From positions 77,738,304-77,802,303 of the forward strand of contig OY744532.1 of NCBI GenBank assembly GCA_963556195.1: a stretch of DNA of 64,000 nucleotides, given 5' to 3'. This stretch comes from Sepiola atlantica. Its lineage: Eukaryota; Mollusca; Cephalopoda; Sepiida; Sepiolidae. The translations under genes and the position numbers were made by a program. Below are positions 20,827 to 31,860 of the stretch, in pieces. Position 1 is the stretch's first letter. Every line of letters starts with the position of its first letter. Under the pieces are notes generated by a model, which searched no databases, had not been told where the DNA came from, and saw nothing but the letters and a program-made list of their open reading frames with translations.

Positions 20827-20962
20827 AACCCATAGATGGGACCTTAACAGTTACTACCAATCGGGGTCAGAGTGGACCTGGGAGTAATGATAACTAAGGA
20901 GTAACTACACACTCTTCGAAGCCCCTTCACCACCGGATGCATATCTAGGACCACTCACTATG
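20827..20962 (+). repeat. Dispersed repeat, related to 30740-31125
   Basis: It begins ATTTAACCCATAGATGGGAC and includes GGAGTAACTACACACT and CACCGGATGCATATCTAGGA. The segments at 30965-31115 (ATTTAACCCATATATTGGAC..., GAGTAACTCCACTC) and 30750-30850 (GGAGTGACTCCAC, CACCGGATGGGG) are related. It is likely an old SINE or retrogene fragment. The family is not identified. Confidence 0.5.
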
Positions 20963-21396
20963 TAGTGGAATATGATATTGCATTCTGAAAAATAAATCTT
21001 AAATGATTCAAATATTTGTAACAAAATATTTTCGGAGGTTCGATAAACATGTAATGAGACTATGTCCTCTGAGCGCTGAATTTTTATTTTGTAGAAAAAT
21101 GATTTTACGCCTATTTTTAAAATGACTTATTAAGCTTAATTGTATGACCAAACATATTTATTTATTGATATTTATTGCATCTGTAGGACTATCAAAATAT
21201 ATCGTAAAAGTTTACTAATTTGCATATTACGATACCACGCTCTCCAAAGATTTTATATTAAGGTCTTACCTACTGATATTGCGTAACATCATATTTAGAA
21301 GAAGTTGGGGGTAGAAGGTATTTGAGTAAACTACATCGTTAGGAAGTAGGCGAGCCTGAATAACACTATGTCTGGCATTTCAATTATGTCCCCTTT

Positions 21397-22460
21397 TTGC
21401 AAACAGGAGGCATTCTGCTGTTGATTGGTAACGATGAAAGAGTTTCTTCACCTTGTGGATATTGTTCTTCTTCTTGCCACCGCAGTGCCTTATGCCTATA
21501 TACTTTACCAAACGAATCTGTTGTTAACACGTGCATCAATACACGTGTGGTGAATCAGCCCTACATTTTTTGCCAGTTTACAGTGTATTACTGGAAAGAA
21601 AGAAAACGATGGTGTAAGTGTAACTGTTTATTGGACTCTGGAAGACCAGAATCATATTTTTCAGTGATATTTTAGAATTTCTCCAATGTAATCGTTTTGT
21701 GGGTACTGGCGTTGAGTATACTATCAATACGTATCTGGTGCCCCAGCAAAAAATTGAAGAAAAGAGTTCTGGAAGTTAAATTGATTCCTGGTAACACGAG
21801 ACGTCTGCCTGTGTTAATTGACAATTTATTTGATAACTTAAGGGAACACGGCTATTCGATTGCCACTGAGGTAGAAAGTGATTCACGTGTTGTGAAACTC
21901 CAGGGTTTGTTGAGCGCTGATCTGATCCAGTTCATCAATCCTTTGAATCTGATCAAATGTCTTCATGGTTCTGATTAGGAAACCACAAAGTGTATTATTC
22001 GCTTTAGAAACATCATTCACTTTTTATATCCTCGCCAGATTGTCCAGGTTAAATCTTTGACGTCAAAAGCGGCGGTGATTCCAAAAATGTCTTTCTGTTC
22101 TTTTTCGCTGGTGAATTTTCTATTGGCCCCCCAAACATTCGTATGCTCATCCTTGTGAAGACTCATTTAGGGAGAGTTTTGTGGGGTGTGCCATTGAACA
22201 ATTATTTCATATTGAGGCTTTCGGGCTTACTAAGGAAACGGGCCTTTCTAACTACGACCAGGAAAATATTTAAAAATTCGAAGAATCTATTTTTCAAAGC
22301 AATGTCACGTAAAACTTGGTTGGAGGCAAACTACATTTGGTTCCTTCAAACTACTCCGTGACTCTAGGAATATTTGATAGTGTTGTAAAGCGATTGGAGC
22401 GAAGCAACCTATAGCAGGATTACGTGGAAGTGTTTCGAGAGCAAGAGAGAGAGAGAGAGG
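21397..22460 (+). pseudogene. BEL/Pao protease and linker region
   Basis: One frame (21397-21672) ends with CNCLLDSGRPESYFS, whose DSG matches the aspartic protease active-site triad. The next frame (21697-21975) has IPGNTRRLPVLIDNLFDNLR. Near 22310-22430 another frame gives GGKLHLVPSNYSVTL and SVVKRLERSNL, matching the LP.NY..A..RL segment before the reverse transcriptase. The pieces lie in three frames. Confidence 0.65.
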
Positions 22461-22567
22461 GGTAATAAAAAATAGAGATGGTTACCCCGGTGGATACAAA
22501 AATACATTTGGATACCTCACCGGCCTGTCTTCATGGTAAGTGAACAATCTACGACCAAAGTTCTTAA

Positions 22568-22984
22568 TTGTTCACTGAAAACCAAGGGGGGGCTATTTTG
22601 TTGAACGATGGTGTCTATCCCTGTATTAACCTCATGGGGGGCTTATTAAAACCTTTGTTATTGTTACGTTCTAACAAGTACGTGTTACTGTGTGATATAC
22701 GAAAGGCATTCTTGAAGATAAAATTGTCCTCAGAAGAGGATAAGAATAGATTTTCTTTTATTATTAGAGAAGGAAATCAGCTACTTTGCTATCGTTACTA
22801 TTTCCTCATCTTTGGGTTTAGTGCTTCCCCATTTATTTTGAACTATGTGCGAAAGAACCACGCCTCGCGTTACCCTGAGGACGAGTGTATCCATATGCTC
22901 AACAGTTATTATTATGTAGACAACTTAATTAAGACCTGTAATAGTGCCCAGGAGCAAAAATCCATTTACTCTGAGTCCGTTTAG
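22568..22984 (+). pseudogene. BEL/Pao reverse transcriptase fragment
   Basis: The 138-residue frame starts at a TTG and so is not a true start. YVLLCDIRKAFLKIKLSSEE is motif A, DKNRFSFI follows, and FGFSASPFILNYVRKNH is motif B. SYYYVDNLI (about 22905-22928) is the catalytic motif, where the second Asp is Asn. That could inactivate the enzyme or be a lineage variant. A stop follows at 22982, and later frames (23051-23245) are not recognisable. Confidence 0.8.
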
Positions 22985-23360
22985 AGGTTATCTGAAGTTA
23001 ATTTTCAACTCTGTTCACGTAACACTAACTGTGGTGATCTGAAGGAGAATATGCGAAAGGACGGTACTCCTAGGAAACATTCGTATCTGTGTGAAAAAGT
23101 CCTGTGTTATGAATGCAATCTTTATCAAGATTTCTTGTACGTTTCCTATCATTCCAATAACCCCGCGCTTCTACTAAGATACGTATACTTTCTGAAGTTC
23201 CAGGAAACTTTGATACCCGTATATTGTTTACCTTCGGGTAACAATTAGAGGTCGTATTCTTATTAGCGATCTTTGGAAGTTTAGTTTGGGTTCAAATGAC
23301 CCTATTCCTCAAAAACAGTTTTTTTCAGAAAAGAGCGCTAAACGAAGGTTATGATTCTTC

Positions 23361-25082
23361 TTTAATTATGTTTTGTGATTCCTAAACACGAGCAGATAGA
23401 TTTACTGTCTATTCTGTACGAGAAAGAACATCTTTAATTATGTTTTGTGATTCCTAAACACGAGCAGATAGATTTACTGTCTATTCTGTACGAGAAAGAA
23501 CATCTTCTTTAATTATGTTTTGTGATTCCTAAACACGAGCAGATAGATTTAGTGTCTATTCTGTACGAGAAAGAACATCTTCTTTAATTATGTTTTGTGA
23601 TTCCTAAACACGAGCAGATAGATTTACTGTCTATTCTGTACGAGAAAGAACATCTTCTTTAATTATGTTTTGTGATTCCTAAACACGAGCAGATAGATTT
23701 ACTGTCTATTCTGTACGAGAAAGAACATCTTCTTTAATTATGTTTTGTGATTCCTAAACACGAGCAGATAGATTTACTGTCTATTCTGTACGAGAAAGAA
23801 CATCTTCTTTAATTATGTTTTGTGATTCCTAAACACGAGCAGATAGATTTAGTGTCTATTCTGTACGAGAAAGAACATCTTCTTTAATTATGTTTTGTGA
23901 TTCCTAAACACGAGCAGATAGATTTAGTGTCTATTCTGTACGAGAAAGAACATCTTCTTTAATTATGTTTTGTGATTCCTAAACACGAGCAGATAGATTT
24001 AGTGTCTATTCTGTACGAGAAAGAACATCTTCTTTAATTATGTTTTGTGATTCCTAAACACGAGCAGATAGATTTAGTGTCTATTCTGTACGAGAAAGAA
24101 CATCTTCTTTAATTATGTTTTGTGATTCCTAAACACGAGCAGATAGATTTAGTGTCTATTCTGTACGAGAAAGAACATCTTCTTTAATTATGTTTTGTGA
24201 TTCCTAAACACGAGCAGATAGATTTACTGTCTATTCTGTACGAGAAAGAACATCTTCTTTAATTATGTTTTGTGATTCCTAAACACGAGCAGATAGATTT
24301 ACTGTCTATTCTGTACGAGAAAGAACATCTTCTTTAATTATGTTTTGTGATTCCTAAACACGAGCAGATAGATTTAGTGTCTATTCTGTACGAGAAAGAA
24401 CATCTTCTTTAATTATGTTTTGTGATTCCTAAACACGAGCAGATAGATTTAGTGTCTATTCTGTACGAGAAAGAACATCTTCTTTAATTATGTTTTGTGA
24501 TTCCTAAACACGAGCAGATAGATTTAGTGTCTATTCTGTACGAGAAAGAACATCTTCTTTAATTATGTTTTGTGATTCCTAAACACGAGCAGATAGATTT
24601 AGTGTCTATTCTGTACGAGAAAGAACATCTTCTTTAATTATGTTTTGTGATTCCTAAACACGAGCAGATAGATTTACTGTCTATTCTGTACGAGAAAGAA
24701 CATCTTCTTTAATTATGTTTTGTGATTCCTAAACACGAGCAGATAGATTTACTGTCTATTCTGTACGAGAAAGAACATCTTCTTTAATTATGTTTTGTGA
24801 TTCCTAAACACGAGCAGATAGATTTAGTGTCTATTCTGTACGAGAAAGAACATCTTCTTTAATTATGTTTTGTGATTCCTAAACACGAGCAGATAGATTT
24901 AGTGTCTATTCTGTACGAGAAAGAACATCTTCTTTAATTATGTTTTGTGATTCCTAAACACGAGCAGATAGATTTAGTGTCTATTCTGTACGAGAAAGAA
25001 CATCTTCTTTAATTATGTTTTGTGATTCCTAAACACGAGCAGATAGATTTACTGTCTATTCTGTACGAGAAAGAACATCTTC
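23361..25082 (+). repeat. Tandem array, 23 copies of a 75-bp unit, inside BEL/Pao pol
   Basis: The unit begins TTTAATTATGTTTTGTGATT and ends GAAAGAACATCTTC. The first copy is 72 bp and the next 22 are exactly 75 bp. Each would read VIPKHEQIDLLSILYEKEHL followed by a stop, so the unit is a piece of pol coding sequence. Copies appear identical except for one site, GATTTACTGTC or GATTTAGTGTC. In order that base is CCGCCCGGGGGCCGGGGCCGGGC. The near-identity shows recent expansion or strong homogenisation. Confidence 0.95.
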
Positions 25083-25089
25083 TTTAATT

Positions 25090-25562
25090 TTCGCCAAGGC
25101 TAAATTAGCTCCACTCAAAGAAAAAAACGTTAATGACGCTGGAATTATTGTCTGTTCTTTTAGGATTACTATGTCTTGCGATACTATTATGTACTTTTTT
25201 CTCGTGTACATCTTGGAGAAATAATTGTCGCCATTGATGCTCAGATTGTTTTAACATTGGTATGATGCTCAGATTGTTTTATCATTGGTAACTCTCAGAT
25301 ACAATCAAGATAAACAGTATATCTGTTAAACAAAGGAGTTAAGGACATTGGAGAAATAAAAAGAGAAATTGAGAATTTTATTCAAGTATGTGCTTACGGA
25401 TGTTGATCCTGCTGACATGTTTACGCGAGGCATCTCGATTGACAAATTCAAGACCAATACTGAATTTTGGTTAAGGGAACCAAAGTGGTTATCCAGCCAA
25501 CCTATAGAGTGGCCAGCAAGTTATTTAAATTATTTGAGCCCAAAAAACAAGAACGTAATTAC
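25090..25562 (+). pseudogene. BEL/Pao RNase H region
   Basis: FAKAKLAPLKEKN comes directly after the array and corresponds to the .AK..VAPLK. segment of BEL/Pao pol. The later frame 25369-25692 has YVLTDVDPADMFTRGISIDK and FWLREPKWLSSQP. The active-site acidic residues between these pieces are lost to frameshifts. Confidence 0.75.
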
Positions 25563-25687
25563 ATCGGTTGTATTTGCTGGTTCGCTTACTGAAAAACTAG
25601 AACCTGTAGTAAACTTTGAGATAGACTATTCTCTCGATAAATTGTTAAATGTAAGTTCGTGTGTGATAGCATTTGTTAATAAATTTA

Positions 25688-25722
25688 GACCCTAACCCTT
25701 AGCCTAACCCTAAACCTAGAAG
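25688..25722. repeat. Short telomere-like CCCTAA tract
   Basis: CCCTAACCC, then TTAGCC, then TAACCCTAAACC: a few imperfect units of the animal telomere repeat, strand-reversed. It is too short to mean a chromosome end. Confidence 0.6.
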
Positions 25723-25934
25723 CTTTAAATGTCTTGTTACACTTTTATGTACCTTTGAAAGTGACTTTGTTTGTGATAACATTTGTTAATAAATACGGAA
25801 ATGTTCTTTTGGGCAGAAAGCGGAGTGCGTAGCTCCATCTAATAGAAACTATGCAGAAATACGCCTTTTAAAACAGACCGAATTATCTGTCGAGCCCAAC
25901 CAAAGATAATATTTCGGATATGGTGAGAAAGTTT

Positions 25935-26510
25935 AATTTGTTCTGTGTCTATCAAGGGATAGTCCGTTCTAAAGGAAGGATAGATGAATGTGATATGTAT
26001 GATTACGAAGTGACACGTCCCATTTGTTTCGTGGCAATCAGAGGATAGTTAGTTCTAAAGGAAGGGTAGATAAATTTGATATGTATAATTACAGAATGAC
26101 AAGTCCCATTTCTTCCGTGTCGATCAATAGATAGCCCGTTCTAGATTACGAAGTGACACGTTATATTTGTTTCGTGGCTATCAGGGGGCAGTTCGTTCTA
26201 ATAAGAGGATAGATAGGTGCAACGTGTATGATTACAAAGTGACACGTCCAATTTGTGCCGTGGTGCTCAGGGATAGTCTGTCCTAAAAGAAGGAAAGATG
26301 AATGTGCTATGTATGATTACGAAGTGACACGTCCCATTTGTTCCGTGACGATCAGGGGATAGTCCGTTCTAAAGGAAGGATAGATAAATGTTATATTTAT
26401 GATTACCACATGACACGTCCCAATTTTTTTCCGTGGCGATCGGGGGATGTTCCGTTTTAAAAGAAACATAGATTTATATGATATGATTACGAAGTTGCAC
26501 GTCTCATTTT
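25935..26510 (+). repeat. Degenerate tandem repeat, about 90-bp unit, 6-7 copies
   Basis: Each copy contains versions of GATTACGAAGTGACACGTCC, CATTTGTTTCGTGGC.ATCA and GGATAGTCCGTTCTAAAGGA, with 10-25 percent differences and some deletions (for example near 26130). Confidence 0.85.
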
Positions 26511-26810
26511 CCTTGCAAAAAACACTTCCTGACTAGACTTATTATCCTTGATCGTCACGCTAAATGCAATCACCTAAGCATTGCGTCAACCTTGAATAAA
26601 GATTCTAGATCCCACAGGCTTTACATTCGAGTCTATATTGTGCAAGAAATTTAATTTTGTATATATAGCTTACCTCAAAATGGCTTTTCGCTCCCTAAAA
26701 CAGAGTGAAACTAACAAGATACTATTTATATACGGGTGTTGATTTTACTGGTCACATTTGGGTGAACATTACTGGAGGGAGACGTAAAATATACCTATTA
26801 ATGTTCACAA

Positions 26811-27131
26811 TGGCCTTTTGGCTAAGATCAAAGTGTAGTATCTGTTCCGATGGATACTGCACGCCTGTCCTGTGCAGTTCTAGGAGGTCCACTCTCCCAG
26901 GCTTTGCCTCCCCTCTTTGGGGAGGAGTAAGTTTATTGCTTACTGTCTGGGGCGCCCCTACCGGGGAATGCCGACGAGGCTGCCCAGGCAATTTTTAAAT
27001 AGCCAGAGTGCTCACCTCTCGAGCGCTGGCTTTTCAAACCCCACTTTCTCGACCCGATCTTGGGTCACATCTTACTTGTGGGAGTAAGATAAAACTGGCC
27101 TTGTGCCTAACTCCTGGGGAGGAGTAAATAA
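26811..27131 (+). mobile_element. snRNA-headed SINE, copy C
   Basis: The head TGGCCTTTTGGCTAAGATCA and AAGTGTAGTATCTGTTCCG matches U2 snRNA. The CCATAGACTGG...CCGGTCTATGG hairpin is deleted, so the copy jumps from ATACTGCACG to CCTGTCCTGTGC. The body (GTTCTAGGAGGTCCA, CCGGGGAATGCCGACG, TTGGGTCACATCTTAC) is otherwise like copies B and D. No clear target duplication was found. Confidence 0.82.
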
Positions 27132-27310
27132 AACTCATGCCTTACATGTGTAATTTGTAGAGGGTATGACTGTACGTTCGTTCATACGATTCGCCAACTT
27201 ATACGACATTCCGAGCCATATTTATAGCGATAATGCCAACACCTGTCTAGCTGCTTGAAAGCTCCTGAAAAGAAGTATATGTTTCCAATTAGTATACTAA
27301 TTCGTTTTGG

Positions 27311-27683
27311 CCTTTTGGCTAAGATCAAGGTGTAGTATCTGTTCCGATGGATACTACACTCCATAGACTGGTATTGTCTTGGCCTTCGGGGCTTGATTAA
27401 CGCCGGTCTATGGGTCTGTTCTGTGCAGTTCTAGGAGGTCCACCCTCCCAGGCTTCGCCTCCCCTCTTTGGGGAGGAGTAAGTTTATTGCTTACTGCCTG
27501 AGGCGCCCCTATCGGGGAATGCCGACGGGGCTGCCCAGGCAATTTTTGATGGTCAGAGTGCTCACCTCTCGGGCGCTGGCTTTTCAAACCCCACTTTCCG
27601 ACCCGACCTTGGGTCACATCTTACTTGTGGGAGTAAGATAAAACTGGCCTTGTGCCTAACTCCTGGAGAGGAGTAAATAATAC
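27311..27683 (+). mobile_element. snRNA-headed SINE, copy D, with 15-bp target duplication
   Basis: It is flanked by ACTAATTCGTTTTGG at 27296-27310 and 27684-27698, an exact 15-bp duplication. The copy starts at CCTTTTGGCTAAGATCAAGG, so the first bases of the U2 head are missing or overlap the target. It keeps the CCATAGACTGG / CCGGTCTATGG hairpin, the CAATTTTTGA Sm-like site, and a segment (GGTCAGAGTGCTCACCTCTC) also found in copy C but absent from B. Confidence 0.88.
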
Positions 27684-27698
27684 ACTAATTCGTTTTGG

Positions 27699-28680
27699 AC
27701 TTATCAAATAAAATATTTGACAATTCCCCTGCACCCAGCTGGGTTTTACAGTGTTTGGGAGCGCCTTATTTGTACAATGAAGTCCTTCCTGTACAAATCT
27801 TTTGGAAGTTCAAATGTGGATTATTTTTATCTATTAACTATATTATCTGATATTCAAAACGCCATAAATAATTGACCACAAACCTATAGATGTTCTTTAG
27901 ATTCGGGACTGGATTTCATATCTCCCTATATAACATTTTAAGACCTGGTAAAAATGTGGGGATTATGATAAGGAAACTGAACGATGACATCTGCAGTGCC
28001 GGACATCTCGACCAGACGTTGATTAAGTAAACCGTCCATTAACGAAATGAGACGTTAAAACGGTTTGAAAGGTTGTGGTATGAGGAATATCTCCTTAGTC
28101 TGCGAATGACTTCGAGGGATCATTTCAGGACTGCGTTTGAAAAGAAAATAAAAAATTTTAAATATCGTTCTGATAAAAGGGGCCAATAAACCCATGCCGC
28201 TGTTGATAATGGGACGAATATTGAGCCTCATTTATGGCGAGGATGGGTTGGTCAGATCCATAAACCTTAGGAAGAGAGATAGTAGTGTTTAACCAAGCGC
28301 TATTAAGCACCTGTTCTCCTTGGAGTTTGCTGTTAGCTGGTTTCTAAAAAAAATTCAAATATATCTTCTAACGACGCTTTCAAAACTGTCGTAACACTTA
28401 TATTATTCATCTCAAGCCTGCCAGGGCATTCACTACAAGCATCGGACATATGAAAAAAAAACTCTCCAATAACATCGGAGGAGATCTTAAATCTTCGGCC
28501 ACGCCGACAGATTTCCACTATGAAAAAGAAAAGAAGAAAAAAAGTACAATGCCTGTTTACTATTATTATGTTTTTTTAAACCGAAAATTCGGATTCATGA
28601 AATATTTTTTTTTTAAAATGATTGAATAAATTTTCATTTATTGATATAAATTAACGCGTCTGTTAACTAGTTTCTCAAAA
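27699..28680. other. No gene recognised
   Basis: A minus-strand frame (28518-28333, 61 residues, with SDACSECPGRLEMNN) is the only frame of note. It matches no family I can name, and its 3' part (TTTCTAAAAAAAATTCAAAT) recurs at 28670-28690. It may be part of an unidentified repeat. Confidence 0.4.
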
Positions 28681-28685
28681 AATTT

Positions 28686-28689
<4 letters not shown>

Positions 28690-28742
<53 letters not shown>
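28690..28742. repeat. (AT)n microsatellite
   Basis: About 53 bases of AT dinucleotides. Confidence 0.95.
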
Positions 28743-28745
<3 letters not shown>

Positions 28746-29551
28746 AGAGTATTACATTTTTGTTACGACTGGCAACTTCAAAGTCGACAACTCCTATAAT
28801 TGAATTAGAAATTCATATCATACTTTCATTTGATATGTTGAATATTTAGAGGTTGTGACTGTCTGTATCGAAAATAACTTGTTTCATAGCGTGGGGTGCA
28901 GTACATAGACGGCTAATCAACCTCAACAAGTTTGTGCTTGGATACCGAAAAAAAAAGAGTAACAAAAAACGATAAATCTTAATTGCTTATGTTGTAACCG
29001 TATTGCAAATGTGAATTATTCTTTTCAAATATATGTTGTACTCTGATTAATAAAATTTTGCAATATTTAGAACATATTTCATATCAAAACCGTCAAATGT
29101 GACTAGAACAAAATGTATTTTTAAAAAGTTTTTTTAACTGATTTGTTTTTTTTTCTGTCTCCCCGGAGAGTGAAAAATTAATATCTTTAGGCGACGAGTT
29201 TTGAAAAAAAAAATTAATAATACGTGTCTTTTAAAATGCGCCAGACGGGAAGAGGGAGGAACCAGTTCTACTCGGCGAACAACATAGTAAATTGTTGTTG
29301 TAACCCTGAACTTCCCGTGTCGTTGTTGAATAGCTCAGCATATTGCGTGAATTGCTTTAATATAAGACAGTATGACAAATTTAGGTTGAGTTGTTTTATT
29401 TTATAGTATATCAAACATTTTTGGATCATTTAATGCCGAATTCGATCATTTTAGTTAACGTTTTCATGCTTTGAGTTATAAATACCTTCAAATATCTACA
29501 GGTCATTTGTTTTTATCTTTTGTGGATAAATAATAATGCTTATCCAGTTGA

Positions 29552-29948
29552 TAATGGATACGCATCATGTCGGTATCGGTTTACATGATAGAAAAGGAAA
29601 CACCTGGATCAGACAGCAAACTGGAGTAAATGACATCATCACTACCATAGGAATGGCAAAACATAGATGGACAGGTCACCTTTGGAGATGTACAGACAAC
29701 AGGTGGGCATATAGAGCGACAGAATAGACCCCGAGGCAATGGAAAAGACTAAGAGGAAGGCCCAAAAAACTCGGTAGAGGGACGACCTCGATAGTCAAGT
29801 TGGTCTTATTTGGCCACGCCTAGCCAGAGCTAAAAGGTGGAAAGAAACCAAGGCGGGGTTCCTCCACCAGAAGTGAAATTTAAAAAAGGCCATGACCACG
29901 ACGACTATGACGACGACGGCGATGATGATGATGCTGCTGCTGCTGCTT
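29552..29948 (+). mobile_element. 5'-truncated LINE with 13-bp target duplication
   Basis: CTTATCCAGTTGA occurs at 29539-29551 and again at 29949-29961, an exact 13-bp duplication. Between them lies the C-terminal part of a LINE polyprotein: LHDRKGNTWIRQQTGVNDII, then KHRWTGHLWRCTDNRWAYRA, then LRGRPKK in the next frame. It is followed by a (GAY)n/(GCT)n tail. The RQQTGV..I......HRW.GH...DNRW signature identifies the family. It is severely 5' truncated, as is usual for LINE insertions, and carries stops. Confidence 0.85.
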
Positions 29949-29961
29949 CTTATCCAGTTGA

Positions 29962-30100
29962 ACCACTATATGCTGTTAAAAAGAAAATAGCAGAAAAACT
30001 TCATGATGTAATTATCCTTCAGGGTAAACAAATTGAGTACATCAAAGGTCACGGAAATTCATTCAGTATTTTTCTTTTTTTAAATAAATTCAAGTTTTAT
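29962..30100 (+). other. Unrecognised open fragment beside the LINE insertion
   Basis: If the LINE and one duplication copy are disregarded, the flanks join into a frame reading AYPVEPLYAVKKKIAEKLHD and VIILQGKQIEYIKGHGN. Its composition is protein-like and not low-complexity. It ends in an AT-rich stretch near 30075. I cannot name it. It may be a host exon remnant or another element. Confidence 0.3.
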
Positions 30101-30309
30101 TGGTAAGCAGAAAATCGTCTTCATTGCTACGATATTTAAGGAGGATTTTAAACTCTCTATTAATCAAGAGCTATTTGACCGGTGACGAATTTGATTTTTC
30201 TCTAGAATCCTATTTGGCCGAGTGTATGTGGTGGCCGAAATTTTCCGAAAAACCACTGGAAAATCTGTTTAAACAAACTTCTGAACAGTCTAATTGTCTC
30301 CGTGATTAA

Positions 30310-30613
30310 TCTTTAATTAATTTTAATAAAATCTTACTGTTTAATGTTTAATTAATTTTAATAAAATCTTACTGTTTAATGTTTAATTAATTTTAATAAA
30401 ATTATACTGTTTAATGTTTAATTTATTTTAATAAAATCTTACTGTTTAATGTTTAATTAATTTTAATAAAATCTTACTGTTTAATGTTTAATTAATTTTA
30501 ATAAAATCTTACTGTTTAATGTTTAATTAATTTTAATAAAATTATACTGTTTAATGTTTAATTTATTTTAATAAAATCTTACTGTTTAATGTTTAATTTA
30601 TTTTAATAAAATG
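30310..30613 (+). repeat. Tandem repeat, about 35-bp unit, 8-9 copies
   Basis: The unit is TTTAATTAATTTTAATAAAA followed by TCTTACTGTTTAATG. Variants have TTATACTG or ATTTATTTTA in an alternating pattern. Confidence 0.92.
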
Positions 30614-30739
30614 CTATGTTTTTGTCTTATATCGTACCTCTATGTTGTCTTTCCTAAAATGAGTATATTCTACCGTAATATTATACTATTATAAAAAAAA
30701 AACACAATTTACTTCATCTCACAAAAGTTTTAATTAATT

Positions 30740-31125
30740 CCCTTGACCTTAGTAGTGGTAAAAAAGGAGTGACTCCACATTCATCAAAGCTCCTAAGTCG
30801 AGGCGTCGCCACCGGATGGGGTTTTGTGTCATACCCAGGACGGTTAGAGGTTGAGAAATGGGGTAGGCAGAAAATGGGTAGAAAGTGCTGGAATAAATTG
30901 ATTCCAGGGTGTTGGGGGTGAGGTAAAAACAAACACCTTACTACAGAGTGTCCGACACAGCTTAGAACAAATTCTATTTAACCCATATATTGGACCTTGA
31001 CATGTACTATCATTCCAGATCATAGCGGTTCTGCGAGTAATGCTAGAACTAAAGAGTAACTCCACTCTCCCCAAATTGGGGCCTCAAACCCAGATAAACT
31101 GTAAGGTTACACCCAGGACTAAGAG
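30740..31125 (+). repeat. Two copies of the dispersed repeat also at 20.8 kb
   Basis: 30750-30850 contains GGAGTGACTCCAC, GGCGTCGCCACCGGATGGGG and TCATACCCAGGAC. 30960-31120 contains ATTTAACCCATATATTGGAC, GAGTAACTCCACTC and TACACCCAGGAC. The family was not identified. Confidence 0.5.
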
Positions 31126-31202
31126 AAAATATAGTTTATATGAAGAAACTTTTTTTACATCCATTTTTTTACCTCGAGAAGCTCGCTAAAACCACGGCAA
31201 AT

Positions 31203-31285
31203 AACTCCCTCTCTCCCTTCCCCCTCCCCTCTCCCCCCCCCTCTCTTTCTCTCTCTATATATATATATATATCTTTCTCACTCTA

Positions 31286-31330
<45 letters not shown>

Positions 31331-31575
31331 ATCTCTCTATCTCTCCCTTCCTCCCTCTCTCTCTCTATCTCTCCCTCCCTCCCTCTCTCTCCCTCTCTCT
31401 CTATCTCTCTATCTCTCTATCTCTCCCTCCCTCCCTCTCTCTCTCTATCTCTATCCCTCTCTCACTCCATCCCTCCCTCTCTCCCTCCATCTCTCTCTCT
31501 CTCTCTATCTCTATCTCTATCTCTATCTCTATCTCTATGTCTCTATCTCTTTATCTCTCTCTCTTTTCCTCTCTC
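31203..31575. repeat. (CT)n-rich pyrimidine tract
   Basis: A long CT/CCT/CTAT microsatellite on the plus strand. The 150-residue open frame across it is a run of Leu, Ser and Pro and is not a gene. Confidence 0.95.
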
Positions 31576-31589
31576 CGTGCATCAAAAAA

Positions 31590-31860
31590 TAAACGGAACT
31601 TCTATTAACAAAGTTTTTTTCCTAGAATATCCCATCTGTGAAATAAAATACCCCGAGGCTGCTTCCCAAACGACTGCAACATGGTCGTCTTCAAGTCTAA
31701 TGTAAACAAATATCTGCTGAGCTGTCCTCTTTTATAATCAATTCCTCTTATGTAATATTCTGACCATGGGTGGCCATTGTTTCCAGTCCTCTCATGGTTG
31801 CGACTATCATCCCACTTACAACCTCTCATACCCTTATACTCGAGTGGTCCCGGGCCTTGA
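31590..31860 (+). pseudogene. LINE C-terminal fragment (CR1/jockey-like), same type as 12.0-12.6 kb
   Basis: The plus strand reads FFPRISHLWNKIPRGCFPND, then CNMVVFKSNVNKYLLSC. This is the FFPRt..LWN.LP..CFP..yN...FK..V..L motif that ends CR1/jockey-type LINE proteins. The remaining 3' part is untranslated sequence. Confidence 0.75.

Larger units (their letters stand above)
21397..25697 (+). mobile_element. Degraded BEL/Pao-type LTR retrotransposon, pol region
   Basis: Fragments in the correct order and on one strand show a BEL/Pao pol. There is a protease-like LLDSGRPES (21628 on), a linker region, a reverse transcriptase (22568-22981), then after a large tandem array FAKAKLAPLKEKN (about 25088 on, RNase H region) and TDVDPADMFTRG...EPKWL (25390-25490). 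The N/DPAD..TRG...W..P.WL signature is typical at the end of BEL/Pao RNase H. Frameshifts, stops and the array make it non-functional. I found no integrase downstream and no LTR pair. Confidence 0.8.

Noticed and set aside
23361..25082. CRISPR array (regular 75-bp repetition)
   Set aside because: No repeat-spacer alternation. The whole unit is repeated, and the organism is an animal.
25688..25722. Chromosome end or interstitial telomere
   Set aside because: Only a few imperfect CCCTAA units. This is expected by chance or from degenerate repeat.
26752..26991. Minus-strand frame (GQPRRHSPVGAPQTVSNKLT...) also found at 27408-27617
   Set aside because: It is antisense to the snRNA-headed SINE body, so its recurrence reflects the SINE and not a gene family.
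26811..27683. Functional U2 snRNA genes in tandem
   Set aside because: Only the first 40-45 bases match U2. The rest is a shared unrelated body, and target duplications show retrotransposed copies.
31140..31592. 150-residue Leu/Ser/Pro frame
   Set aside because: Entirely within a CT microsatellite.
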